Below are positions 52,905 through 62,931 of a stretch of DNA of 64,000 nt, in pieces. The position numbers were made by a program, and so were the translations under genes. This DNA comes from Conus ventricosus (Eukaryota; Mollusca; Gastropoda; Neogastropoda; Conidae), in assembly GCA_018398815.1 (NCBI GenBank), contig CM031614.1, positions 46,469,373 through 46,533,372 on the forward strand, written 5' to 3'. Under the pieces are notes generated by a model. That model saw only the letters and a list, made by a program, of their open reading frames with translations. It was not told the origin of the DNA and searched no databases. Numbering within the stretch: the first letter of the stretch is position 1; the number at the start of each line of letters is the position of its first letter.

Positions 52905-54539
52905 ACACACACTTATCTTAGATTAAGAATCCGTATCCACTGTTTGTTCCAAAGGCTTTATGAAAGAAAACACACACACACATAGCCTCCTGCTTCCTCC
53001 TTTTTCATTCTGATGAATAAAGTAAGCAGCAAAATATGGAATGAATTGAAATTAGTTTTGCATTAACTAATACAGAAAAATAGAGGAAAGTTCACATTAT
53101 TTCCAATAAATGATAAGTACCCTCGTTCTGTATCTGTTTAGAAATGCATTTATAGCTGATGGAGAGAGTGCAGGTCTTGTTCTCTGCCATTCTTCTACCT
53201 TGACCACACTGTCGATTTAGGCATGTGGTGGAAATGCTGCAAAAGAGAAAACAAAAATCTATGTTTTAAGGCATTGGAAATCATTTCCCTTTGGAACAAC
53301 TAACAAATTCATTTACCCTTTTATTATTTTTGAAGGGTGGAGTGGAGTGAAATTATGGCTAATGCATAGAAAGGTCTTATCGAATTAGTCATTTGACTGA
53401 AATTGTATATTTTATGACAAATCAGAATTCTGTTGATTTTTACCAGTGAATAATCATGACTTCTAAGTACTTGTGTTTAGTGAGAAAATGTGAGCTGTTT
53501 TAGTGCATTTCCTTCAGGGAAATATTTCTTGTAGCCATAGATAATCATGTGTGATAATCCTGTTGATGGAAAAGTATTATCATATCTGCAATCGTGTCCA
53601 GTTTCATGTCCGAATACAGAGAAATTGTCAGTGTTATTCAAGTTTACTACACACGTCTCATTGACTTTACCGCAGTGAAACTGTGCTTCCATTAAGCTGC
53701 AATATGATTAGACAGCATGTTCCGAGAACCATGCGAAAAACTGGTTAGAAAAGATATGCATAACACTCCAACTCGCACCTCTCCGTCACACAGTCACCCT
53801 GAGAACATGCATACTCCAAACTTGCATGCACTTGTCCTGCCTCTAAAAGCAATACAAAATATAAAAGCAGAACTCTACCAGTCATGTAGTCTTTCTACTA
53901 CTCCTTATCCCTGCCCTTTTTAACTCGCTACACACTTTCAGATTATCTGCACCAAGCATGCGGATAATAATTCATTATAATGAAAGTGATGGATAGAATC
54001 TAAGCAAACATCGTATAGCACAAGCTTAGATCTAATACTTATAATATTTAAGCCAGTGAACTCACTCATGCATGCACATTCATGTGTGCACACAAGGGTA
54101 TATACCCCACTCTGATGCAAGTACATGCACGTACACACACACATTCTCTCGCACTCACACACACACAAATACAATTAAACATGTGTGATGTGTGCAATAA
54201 TTTTGTGAGCAAGTGCAGGCTAAAAGTACAAAATAGCTTCAACCTCCATCCTCAATACTAATTTAAAAAAAAAATGAATTGGAAGATGAACTATTAGAAG
54301 ATGAACTAAGCTGTGTGATGTTATTTGGGTTGACCAGCTGGATAACTAGTCTGTTGTTTATTGCTACCCTTTTATCTATTTTGTTATGCAATGTATTATG
54401 TGTTTTTATTTTACAAAAATTTGTATATTTACTCCCCACCCCCCCCATCCTCCCAAGTCGAGGTTGATTGACCCTCTGACCTCCAGAGTGATGAGATGAT
54501 TTTCTGAACCTGTTAAGAACTAGGTATTACCTAATCAAC

Positions 54540-55370
54540 ACGGATCAAGATCCATTGAAAACTTCATGGATGATGTTGAAGTTGACTGAGATAATCGAAA
54601 ACTTCACTGTTGAGAAATTAGCCTCTTCAGCTCAGCTCTTTGGTGATTTTAATTTTTTGATCAATAGACTCGCGTGCAGTGAAAATTTCAGGTCATGGTG
54701 AAACATATAACATGGACGTAGGTCACATGAAAGTTTCAGTCATGGATTGAGATTCAGTATAATTTTCAGCGGTTATACACAGTAGTTTTCTTACAGCCTG
54801 TGGTTGGAGATTCAATAAAATTTTCAAGAATGAGGCAGCAATTTACTGGCTAAGGTTCGCAGATATTTTCTGTTATTAATAACAGCCTGTGACTTGATTC
54901 ATTGAAATCTTCTGGTGTGAATGTTAATCCAGGGATTGTTTACCTGAACAGAATCAATTATTATGAATTAGTCAGTGGTTAGTTAAATAAATATTCTGTC
55001 ATGAGGAAACAATCCCTTAGTCATTCAAGTCTGTTACAAATCATAAAACAGTTGAAATATAAAACGCTATCAATATAAATCCCTAATTTGATTCCTTTAA
55101 ATCATTGATTCTAAATAATAGATCATGGTCTGAGATTCATAGAAAACATTAATTATGAAGAAAGAATCCATAGTTTATCAGTTGAAATCTATCATCAATA
55201 GGAAACAATCTATTCTTCCAAATTTGTTAGTCATCTGTTACAAATAACAGTCATTTGGTTGATCCATTGAAATCTTGTCATTGTTCAGGAATCAGTCTAC
55301 GGTTTGTGATACATATGAATTTTAAGTTATAAATCAGGAAATGATCCATAGTTCATAACCCTTTGAGTTC
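54540..55370. repeat. Degenerate dispersed/tandem repeat
   Basis: Variants of GATCCATTGAAATCTT, TTCAGTCATGA and AATCCATAGTTTGTGAT recur roughly every 70-100 bp. Highly diverged; the period is not exact. Confidence 0.5.
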
Positions 55371-56507
55371 TTCAGTTATTCTTCCTTTTTTCATGTTCTT
55401 TGGCTGGTTTGTCATTAGCAAGATATTCCATTGTCACGGAAGCCACATTCACTCTTTGAAGATGAAAAAAAAATCGGCTGTGAGTAGCAATCCTTGAACA
55501 GAAACTAAAGAAAACATTGCATGAATAAAGACAAGTGTCCTGGTCTTGAGGTCATTGAATATTTTCAAGATGGAGGCAGTCATATGACCATTACTGAAAG
55601 TTTTTGGAGTTAAAGATACCACAGGTATTTGTTCAAGAACGCAAAAGAACATTTTTCTGAAGATGTGTATGATTTCTTCTCCCTATGAACAAGTCAAAAC
55701 CTGTGTTTTATGTGATGTGTGTTGTTATGGGTGTTGGATGCTGTGTGATGGAGATGGTCTCTGTGATTAAAGATCTGAAGTTTAGTGGAAACTGTGTGAA
55801 CAGCCCGGAAGTAGCGTAAATGTGAGCGTCTTTGCACTCAACACACACACAAACTTACACCCATGCACTTGAACATACATTGGCACTTGCGCTTTATCAC
55901 TCAGACACATACATGCACACTTTACATACTCATTCACTCGCTCGATACATGCATTCAAGGACATCCCCTCTCTCTCCACGCACGCTAGTAAACATGCCCA
56001 CATGCACATTCAGACATACTCGCTCTTACATGTTTTCACAAGCTCACATTTTCACACTTACACACATGCACTTGGTCAGTCGCATGCACTTACATGCGTC
56101 CCCACACGTACACTCGCCTGCATGCAGGCATGCATGCTTACACTTGCACTAATCCACACTTACTCACACTGCCTGCAAATAACGACACACACACACACAC
56201 GCACACACCATGTAATCTCCCACATGCATATGATCACATTTACCTGTATGCATGCTCTGATTCGCAAGCATATGAACCACACTCCATTTTACACACAGTC
56301 ACTAGCTCTTGTATGGACTCGGGGACAGGTACATAGAATCATTGGGGTACACACTCGCGTGCACCCATTCATCCATACTCATGTACAACACGCTCGCTCA
56401 CTCACATTAGTGCACATCCACCTACACATGACTTCACATTCGTTTACCTTTACTTCTCACACACATGCTTCCATATAAACCTGTGTGCTCAGGCCCTTGC
56501 AAGAATA

Positions 56508-56520
56508 CACACACCGCACA

Positions 56521-56559
<39 letters not shown>

Positions 56560-56596
56560 ACACACACACACACAGCGTCCTGTATGCGTGCACACA

Positions 56597-56648
<52 letters not shown>

Positions 56649-56908
56649 AAGCACAGTGAAAGACTGGAAATCTGTCCCAGTGAACTTGTAAGATGATGTC
56701 CATCAACACTGTTGGGTCATTGGTCTCCCAGGCTTTAATAGTCAGTCAGTTATACAGATGTTTCAACAGTCGCTGCCCCGCGTTCCTGGGTAGGCTAGTT
56801 TAGGAATGAAATGTTTTGCAGATCCCCCGCACAGTGGCAGAATAATCAACGTTGATTGTGGTCGCACTGTGAAAGAAAGAACATACACCGCATGCGTGTA
56901 CGTGCACT

Positions 56909-56942
<34 letters not shown>

Positions 56943-57134
56943 CACCACACACACCCTCACACACACTCACACACACACACACACACACGTGCGTACACAG
57001 GCAAACACACATGCATGCGCGTGCGTGGGCAAGCACACATGCACATACGCATGCACGCATACACACACACGCACACACACACACACGCACACGCACACGA
57101 TGCATGCTCACACAAGTATGCACACACACACGCT

Positions 57135-57176
<42 letters not shown>
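56508..57176. repeat. (CA)n clusters
   Basis: Two compound CA blocks (56508-56646 and 56908-57176) separated by about 260 bp of unique sequence. Confidence 0.95.
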
Positions 57177-57179
<3 letters not shown>

Positions 57180-57191
57180 CTTTATGTGCAG

Positions 57192-57292
57192 TTCAAGTCG
57201 GTTGTTTCTATCCTAGCCGATCAGGGAGAGGCTTCATCACGAACACCAGCGGACATGCAGACTTGTATGCCAAGGTTAAAGAGAAGAGACAG
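57192..57292 (+). CDS. Candidate exon of an unidentified gene
   Basis: After TTTATGTGCAG a 101-bp stretch ends at donor GTAGGT. In one frame it is open and protein-like: GCFYPSRSGRGFITNTSGHA then DLYAKVKEKRQ. DLYAKVK resembles juxtamembrane or cytoplasmic tails of cell-surface proteins (a YAKV tyrosine motif), but I cannot name a family. It starts right after a (CA)n tract, so the acceptor lacks a classical polypyrimidine tract. Low confidence. Confidence 0.3.
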
Positions 57293-57474
57293 GTAGGTAG
57301 TAGGTACGTTTCAATACTCCAAAGTACCCTGACAATCGGGCAAAAGAATTTTATTTATTGGAGGCAGAACCCAAAAGGTCTGCATCTAAGCTGACATGTC
57401 AACATTTACTGCAGGCCTGTGACGGGTCCTACCTGTCGACCTCTTTGCAAATAGGGCGCGATCAGCTTAATGCT

Positions 57475-57476
57475 CT

Positions 57477-57513
<37 letters not shown>

Positions 57514-57741
57514 GTGCTTATGTCATCTATAAAGTGTGAAAAGACGCGCAAATTTGAAATGGAATCACAAAAAAAATCTTATCTGTACAACTACTTCATT
57601 GACCTATTAAAAAAAAAAAGTAAAAAAAAAGAAGTGTCAGCATGTTGATTTTTGTTTAACTGCGCTTTGTTCATTATCATGTACTATTTGTGAATTCATT
57701 CAACCTCAAATTGGGCTTTGGCCTTTAATGACTACAATTCC

Positions 57742-57808
<67 letters not shown>
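57475..57808. repeat. (CT)n microsatellites
   Basis: CT runs at 57475-57514 and 57741-57808. Confidence 0.93.
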
Positions 57809-57810
<2 letters not shown>

Positions 57811-57935
57811 CGCTGCTGGCACCCAGTGCTCTTGAACATCTCAGGGTACCTGAGTGTAATTTTGGTGTTTACATGGTTCCAGTCTGTCACCAGCGTAGGA
57901 GGAACCAGGGAGGGAAGGGAGAGAGCAGCACCCCC

Positions 57936-58049
57936 CTCTCCCCCCCCCCCCCCCCCACCCCCACCCAGGAAAAGCCAGGAGGAGGAGGGCGAAAGTATCC
58001 CTCCCCCACTCACCCTTCACCCCCCCCCCCCCCCCCCCCCCCCCCCCCA
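57936..58049. repeat. Poly-C tracts
   Basis: Interrupted C-runs at about 57933-57965 and an almost uninterrupted 28-C run at 58021-58048. Confidence 0.9.
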
Positions 58050-58331
58050 GCTTGTCCCGTACCAATCAAGCAAAACCTCGCCTCGCTGACACCACTACTT
58101 CAAACTGTACCTGACATTCCGGGCACACACCAACCAAGAGAAGAACCGGCAAAGGCCAAGACTAGCATACCCCATCCTCCCCCCCACCCCCTCTGTCTTG
58201 AGTCACTGACTGGGGCTCTCACACGGACAGCGGGAAAAAAAGACCTAGTCGCAACGAGAGCCGGGAGAGACTCAATACTTCACGGGTACTTCACACGTGC
58301 TACAAGAGAGAACAGACGATGGTTAATTTGA
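58050..58331 (+). CDS. Candidate terminal exon of an unidentified gene
   Basis: Follows a run of 28 C ending in CAG (58021-58049), a possible acceptor. The open frame continues about 93 codons to TGA at 58329-58331: CPVPIKQNLASLTPLLQTVP, a Pro-rich middle (IPHPPPHPL) and a basic end YFTRATRENRRWLI. The last residues (W at -2, I at 0) would fit a class II PDZ ligand. Phase does not match the candidate exon at 57192, so at least one more exon would be needed between them. No family recognised. Confidence 0.25.
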   Translation, partial: ACPVPIKQNLASLTPLLQTVPDIPGTHQPREEPAKAKTSIPHPPPHPLCLESLTGALTRTAGKKDLVATRAGRDSILHGYFTRATRENRRWLI

Positions 58332-59314
58332 GCATACCCTGTCTGTGTCAGTGTCAAGATGTTCATCCAGGTATGAAAGAAATTGCAGTGAAGGAAGGAC
58401 GGGTGGGTTGGGAGGGGAGGTCGGGGTTGCCTGGTCCTCCTACCCTTTCTATCCCCTTTTTTTTCCGGCTGATTTTTTGATTAATAGGGGTAGATTACAC
58501 ATGTCCTCTTTCGTGCCATAGCCATGTTACTTCGCATAAGAGGCCCACCTGAAAAAGTGTACATAATCTTCAGTGTTGGGGTGTGGGAGTGGTCCCTAAC
58601 CGGTCGTCGCCCTGGACTCCGTCGGGACAGAAAACGATTTCTTGTACTGTCCTACAGGTAGGACAAAACAACCCTTCCCTCCTCCCCCCCCCCCCCCCCC
58701 CCCATCCTCCTTCCCCTGCCCCCTAATGTAAATCACCATTCTATAAACATAACCACTTTGAACCAAATGTCTTTCTTCTTTTCAACCTCGTTTACCTTGT
58801 TTCTGTTGAAATCCCTTTGCAGTTTTCGCCTCTGCCCCCAGTTTTTGACACCCCCCCACTCCCCATCCCCCACCCCCTTCAGCACAGCTTGAAAATCTTC
58901 CTGTGCCTCTGTTGTTCGTTGAAAGAAGCTTTTAAATTTTAATCGTTCCGTTTTCTAGATGTTGGAACAATTTTGCGCTTTTACCGGCTCATAGTAGATA
59001 CAGCATGGGGATGTAAGACAAGATTAAAACTAGTCAAATAAATATCCACCAAACCGTCCACCCATCCATGCCATTAACGATTCTTCCATCATCACATTAA
59101 TGACTTGGCAAAGATTGGAGGGGGTGGGGGGTGGGGGGGGGGGGGGGGTGAAGGATGAAGAAAAGAAGAATGAGAAAAGTCAGGAAATATAGATCCATCA
59201 CTAGCAGCCTATGGAGACCATCTTAACGCATCTTGACACCAGTATGGTATTCTCACCACAAAGGGTTCAAAAACGGAATCCAAAGCAGCCAGGGAAGGGT
59301 AGAAAAGAAACACG

Positions 59315-59365
<51 letters not shown>

Positions 59366-59445
59366 TATATATAATATATAATATATATAATATAATGCTG
59401 AACAATTAAGTAGTGGGAGAAAACATATATATATATATATATAGA
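58332..59445. other. Intergenic, no gene seen
   Basis: Poly-C (58683-58703), a G-run (about 59131-59148) and (TA)n (59316-59395) just before PLE 4. Confidence 0.6.
59316..59445. repeat. (TA)n microsatellite, left flank of PLE 4
   Basis: TATATA tracts 59316-59395 and 59426-59444, abutting the element. Confidence 0.93.
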
Positions 59446-59534
59446 TCAAAGTGATTAAAATACCCAAATGATTTTTTTGAGTGCTCGACCCCTTGGGGAG
59501 CAACATTTGTTAAAATAAGGTACTAAAAAGAGAA

Positions 59535-59577
59535 ATCGACAAATTTGTTTCTAGCGGCGTTGCGCTGTCATCAGGAT
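59535..59577 (-). ncRNA. Hammerhead ribozyme-like motif, PLE 4 left arm
   Basis: Inverted, identical partner of the motif at 61371-61403 (ATC, CTGATGA, AGCG/CGCT, GAAA, CAAATTTG, UC, GAT on the minus strand). Confidence 0.6.
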
Positions 59578-60042
59578 GGTTTTTGTTTGCCCACCGCCGA
59601 TGTTATATAGCGTGTGGGCTCACGTTTGCGGTTGTTTGCACGTGCGGGTTGGTTGCACGTGTTTTTTGGGGCTTTCAGGTTTTTGTTTTGGATGTGTTCA
59701 CTAACAACGATTTCCATTTATGCCTGCAGTTGTTTACTATTTCTGTTTTGGTGTTTAAAGTTGCTAAGTGTGGTTTGCATAGTATTAACCATTTTTCAGT
59801 TAAACATAGGTTGCACCTTTTTGAAACATTGCTGTATGGTGATGCTCTTTTTATGATTTTCCAGGATATATTGTAGCTTGTTTTTGCGTCTTTAAGTTTC
59901 CAGATATATTTGCTCAATTCTGTTTGGTTTTATATTTTTCTTTATTAAATGACTGTTTGTGGTTTGCATATCTGGTTTTGAAGTGGTTTTCAGTGATCCC
60001 TATGTATGTTTCTTTTTCATTTTCTGATGTCACAGTAGCCTG

Positions 60043-60712
60043 GATCAGGAAAACCAACAGAAATTCAACATTCGACGTAACCATGGGATCATATGATGGT
60101 GCAGAAACATGTGAACTGGTCGGACTATTCATGCTGTCCAACATCAAGAAAAAACTCGGAAAACAAGTCGGACTATACAGAGACGATGGCCTTGCTGCAC
60201 TGACCAACAACCCAAGAACCATCGAAAACAAGAAGAAAGAACTATGCAAAATCTTCCAAAACCACAACTTAAAGATTACCATTGAAGCAAACAAAAAGGT
60301 AGTGAACTACTTAGACATAACATTGGATCTCAACAATCACATATATAAACCATACAAGAAACCCAACGACACACCTCTTTATGTAAACACCAAAAGTAAC
60401 CACCCACCATCTGTATTAAAGACCATACCCCATGGCATAAACAAGAGGCTATCAAACTTGTCATGCAATGAGAGAGTGTTCAACAATGCAGCAGCAGAAT
60501 ACCAGGAGGCACTACAAACAAGTGGATACAATTACAAATTACAATACAACCCAGACAACAGCACAAACAAAAGCAAGAAAAATAGGAAAAGAAAAATCAT
60601 ATGGTATAACCCCCCATACGACGGGAAACTCAAAACAAACATAGGGAAAGAATTCTTCAAAATTTTAACAAACTTCATTTCCAAAAGAACACAAACTGTC
60701 CAAAATATTTAA
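60043..60712 (+). pseudogene. PLE reverse transcriptase, C-terminal half
   Basis: Open frame with the PLE RT signatures in order: FDVTMGSYDGAETCELVGLF, the catalytic box YRDDGLAA (YRDD at 60176-60187, two of the three metal-binding Asp), VNYLDITLDL, YKPYKKPNDTPLYVNTKSNH, GINKRLSNLSCNERVF, YNYKLQYNPDN and RKRKIIWYNPPYDGKL. The finger region and the first catalytic Asp are absent because the inverted arm joins the coding region at 60038. After about 60670 the true frame (HKLSKIFNKNTVK) shifts, so the polyprotein is broken by at least two frameshifts before the nuclease domain. The protein would copy element RNA onto nicked target DNA; this copy is dead as assembled. The telomerase-related PLE RT family assignment is secure. 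Confidence 0.9.
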
Positions 60713-60808
60713 CAAAAACACTGTCAAACTAATCGTACTCATGTATGCCCAACCTTAAAAACCTAATTGACGCATCCAACAAAATGAAAATCAACACAGC
60801 AAAGAAGG

Positions 60809-61190
60809 GTGAAGAAAGGAAATCTTGCAATTTGCACCAGAAAAGAGCAGTGCCCACTAGACAATAAATGTCTCCACAACAACATTGTATACCAGTCTAC
60901 TGTGACATCAGAAAATGAAAAAGAAACATACATAGGGATCACTGAAAACCACTTCAAAACCAGATATGCAAACCACAAACAGTCATTTAATAAAGAAAAA
61001 TATAAAAAACCAAACAGAATTGAGCAAATATATCTGGAAACTTAAAGACGCAAAAACAAGCTACAATATATCCTGGAAAATCATAAAAAGAGCATCACCA
61101 TACAGCAATGTTTTTAAAAAGGTGCAACCTATGTTTAACTGAAAAATGGTTAATACTATGCAAACCACACTTAGCAACTTTAAACACCAA
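60809..61190 (+). pseudogene. PLE GIY-YIG endonuclease, frameshifted
   Basis: Reads CPLDNKCLHNNIVYQSTVTS, then ENEKETYIGITENHFKTRYA and NHKQSFNKEKY; the frame then shifts (about 61005) to continue as YIWKLKDAK and on into a CNLCLTEKWLILCKPH segment near the terminal hairpin. IVY...TYIG is the GIY-YIG core and RYANH holds the active-site Arg. A Cys-rich linker (NKCLHN) precedes it, as usual in PLEs. The nuclease nicks target DNA. Sequence from 60897 on is duplicated in inverted orientation in the left arm. Confidence 0.85.
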
Positions 61191-61370
61191 AACAGAAATA
61201 GTAAACAACTGCAGGCATAAATGGAAATCGTTGTTAGTGAACACATCCAAAACAAAAACCTGAAAGCCCCAAAAAACACGTGCAACCAACCCGCACGTGC
61301 AAACAACCGCAAACGTGAGCCCACACGCTATATAACATCGGCGGTGGGCAAACAAAAACCATCCTGATGA

Positions 61371-61403
61371 CAGCGCAACGCCGCTAGAAACAAATTTGTC
61401 GAT
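61371..61403 (+). ncRNA. Hammerhead ribozyme-like motif, PLE 4 right arm
   Basis: ATC, CTGATGA (exact core), stem AGCG/CGCT, GAAA, mini stem III CAAATTTG, UC (cleavage site GUC), then GAT pairing with ATC. The core boxes and the A15.1-U16.1 position fit; the base pair closing stem II is C/A rather than G-C. Hammerheads in PLE terminal repeats are established; activity of this copy is inferred. Confidence 0.62.
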
Positions 61404-61426
61404 TTCTCTTTTTAGTACCTTATTTT

Positions 61427-61433
<7 letters not shown>

Positions 61434-61477
<44 letters not shown>

Positions 61478-61497
61478 TATATAAATATATATATAAT
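61434..61497. repeat. (TA)n microsatellite, right flank of PLE 4
   Basis: About 60 bp of TA with few interruptions, directly after the element. Confidence 0.93.
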
Positions 61498-61741
61498 TAT
61501 AAACAAAGCTTGCTCTTCTTATGTCTTAGATTGAAGAAATAGGGGGAGATAAGCATTCATATCTGCAGTGGTAGATGATTCTGCCTAACAGTATATGCTT
61601 GAGTGGGTGAATGGGGGAAAAAATATAAAATAAAATAAATGCTTCTCAAATGAGCCTTCAGCAAGCTTATAGTCTCCAAGGGGGGGGGGGGGGGGGGGGG
61701 AGACAACCATATACATCCATATATATAATGGATGTATGTAT

Positions 61742-61743
<2 letters not shown>

Positions 61744-61794
<51 letters not shown>

Positions 61795-61851
61795 CAGAGA
61801 GAGAGAGAGAGAATAGCGATCAGAATCAACGCAATTTTAAAAAGTTATATG

Positions 61852-61893
<42 letters not shown>

Positions 61894-61992
61894 ATTACAT
61901 GATAATGATAATATCATATACACAGACACACACACGCGCGCGTTCACACACACGAACGCACACACAACTACACGCACACATGCACGCATGCG

Positions 61993-62053
<61 letters not shown>
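61744..62053. repeat. Compound (CA)n, (TA)n, (GA)n, (CG)n microsatellites
   Basis: Adjacent runs of four dinucleotide types within about 310 bp. Confidence 0.93.
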
Positions 62054-62056
<3 letters not shown>

Positions 62057-62259
62057 CACCTGTGAGCGTTTTACAATCCACGCTATCGATTACGCAAACA
62101 TCTGTCTGCCCGGTAGAGCCGACTCAAGAGCTGCCTGCTGGCGCCAACCATTCGTTTCCCGTTGAGTGTCAGTCACTCATTCCTTCGATTTATCATGGAC
62201 TGTGCATGCTACAAGTGTTATCCATACTAAACGAACAAACTGGCCTGCTCTTCCGAAAG

Positions 62260-62261
<2 letters not shown>

Positions 62262-62292
<31 letters not shown>
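62262..62292. repeat. Poly-C run
   Basis: About 31 consecutive C. Confidence 0.97.
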
Positions 62293-62294
<2 letters not shown>

Positions 62295-62931
62295 GCAATG
62301 AAGGTTCCATTTCCATTTCAAACATGTTATACGTCAACAACATCATAACACTCAGTGAAAGCACATACAGCGTTCAGAACAAGAAGCAAACAGAAAAAAA
62401 AACAAATGAAAAAAAGTCATATAAAGATATTTTCATATATACAACGTGTGGCGAACTGAACTATAGTGTAAGTATCAAACATTGTTGAATACTGTAATTA
62501 GAAGCGGACATATATGAGACTGAGAGGGTACTTAATTTTTAACAACCATAAAAAAAAAAAAAAAACAACATTGGTTAAGAAGAACTAAACCAAACAATCG
62601 AACAAAGCAAAAACAAACTAACATATACTGAACAACATTAAAAACGCACCGTTTTGATTTGCCGATTTCCCATTTGGAAAAAATGTGTATTTGGATTTGG
62701 TATGTTGACACAATTTTTAAGGGACACAGATTCACACTGCCTCGGTTTCTCCGCGCTTGCCGACGTTCGTGTGACGCCCACGTGCAACTCGCCCAAAACA
62801 CTTTTCTTGCCACTGGGGCCGAGACTGAACGTAGCACATCTGTTTCTTTGTCTCAAATGGTGAGTTTGAAGTCATGCCGACTGGAAAACGGTATCAGTTG
62901 TCATTCGACCAGGCGAAGTGGTCCGAAAACA

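Larger units (their letters stand above)
50003..57191. other. Intergenic, no gene seen
   Basis: Contains the PLE remnant (50740-50846), poly-C (51178-51204), (CA)n at 52862-52902, a degenerate repeat (54540-55370), CA/TCAC-rich sequence (55840-56460) and CA/GT blocks (56508-57176). Short open frames such as 50835-51026, 53717-53923 and 54279-54467 have no family resemblance. Confidence 0.5.
59446..61433 (+). mobile_element. Penelope-like element 4 with inverted pseudo-LTRs, RT and GIY-YIG remnants
   Basis: Left arm 59505-60038 (534 bp) is an inverted copy of the right arm 60897-61433 (537 bp). Between them lies the C-terminal half of a PLE reverse transcriptase (+ strand), then GIY-YIG nuclease sequence that itself continues into the right arm. 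The left arm therefore encodes the same GIY-YIG residues on the minus strand (ETYIGITENHFKTRYANH). Each arm has a hammerhead-like motif. The left tail 59446-59504 matches the end of PLE 3. The right end abuts (TA)n at 61434. RT N-terminus is missing. Confidence 0.92.
61434..62931. other. Repeat-rich spacer between PLE 4 and Tc1
   Basis: (TA)n 61434-61497, poly-G 61681-61700, (CA)n-(TA)n 61744-61794, (GA)n 61797-61812 and 61867-61893, (CG)n/(CA)n 61921-62053, poly-C 62262-62292. The Tc1 element's left terminal repeat should lie somewhere in 62500-62900 but was not identified. Confidence 0.6.

Noticed and set aside
54279..54467. Hydrophobic 62-residue frame (possible small membrane protein)
   Set aside because: AT-rich sequence gives Leu/Ile/Phe runs by chance; no context or similarity.
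57718..58089. Ser/Leu- and Pro-rich frame across (CT)n and poly-C
   Set aside because: Microsatellite translation; only the part after 58050 in another frame is kept as a weak candidate.
59583..59876. Repeated open frames in the terminal arms (also at 37235-37718 and 61061-61355)
   Set aside because: They are translations of the PLE terminal repeats in the antisense direction; the sense strand of the arm encodes the PLE C-terminus.
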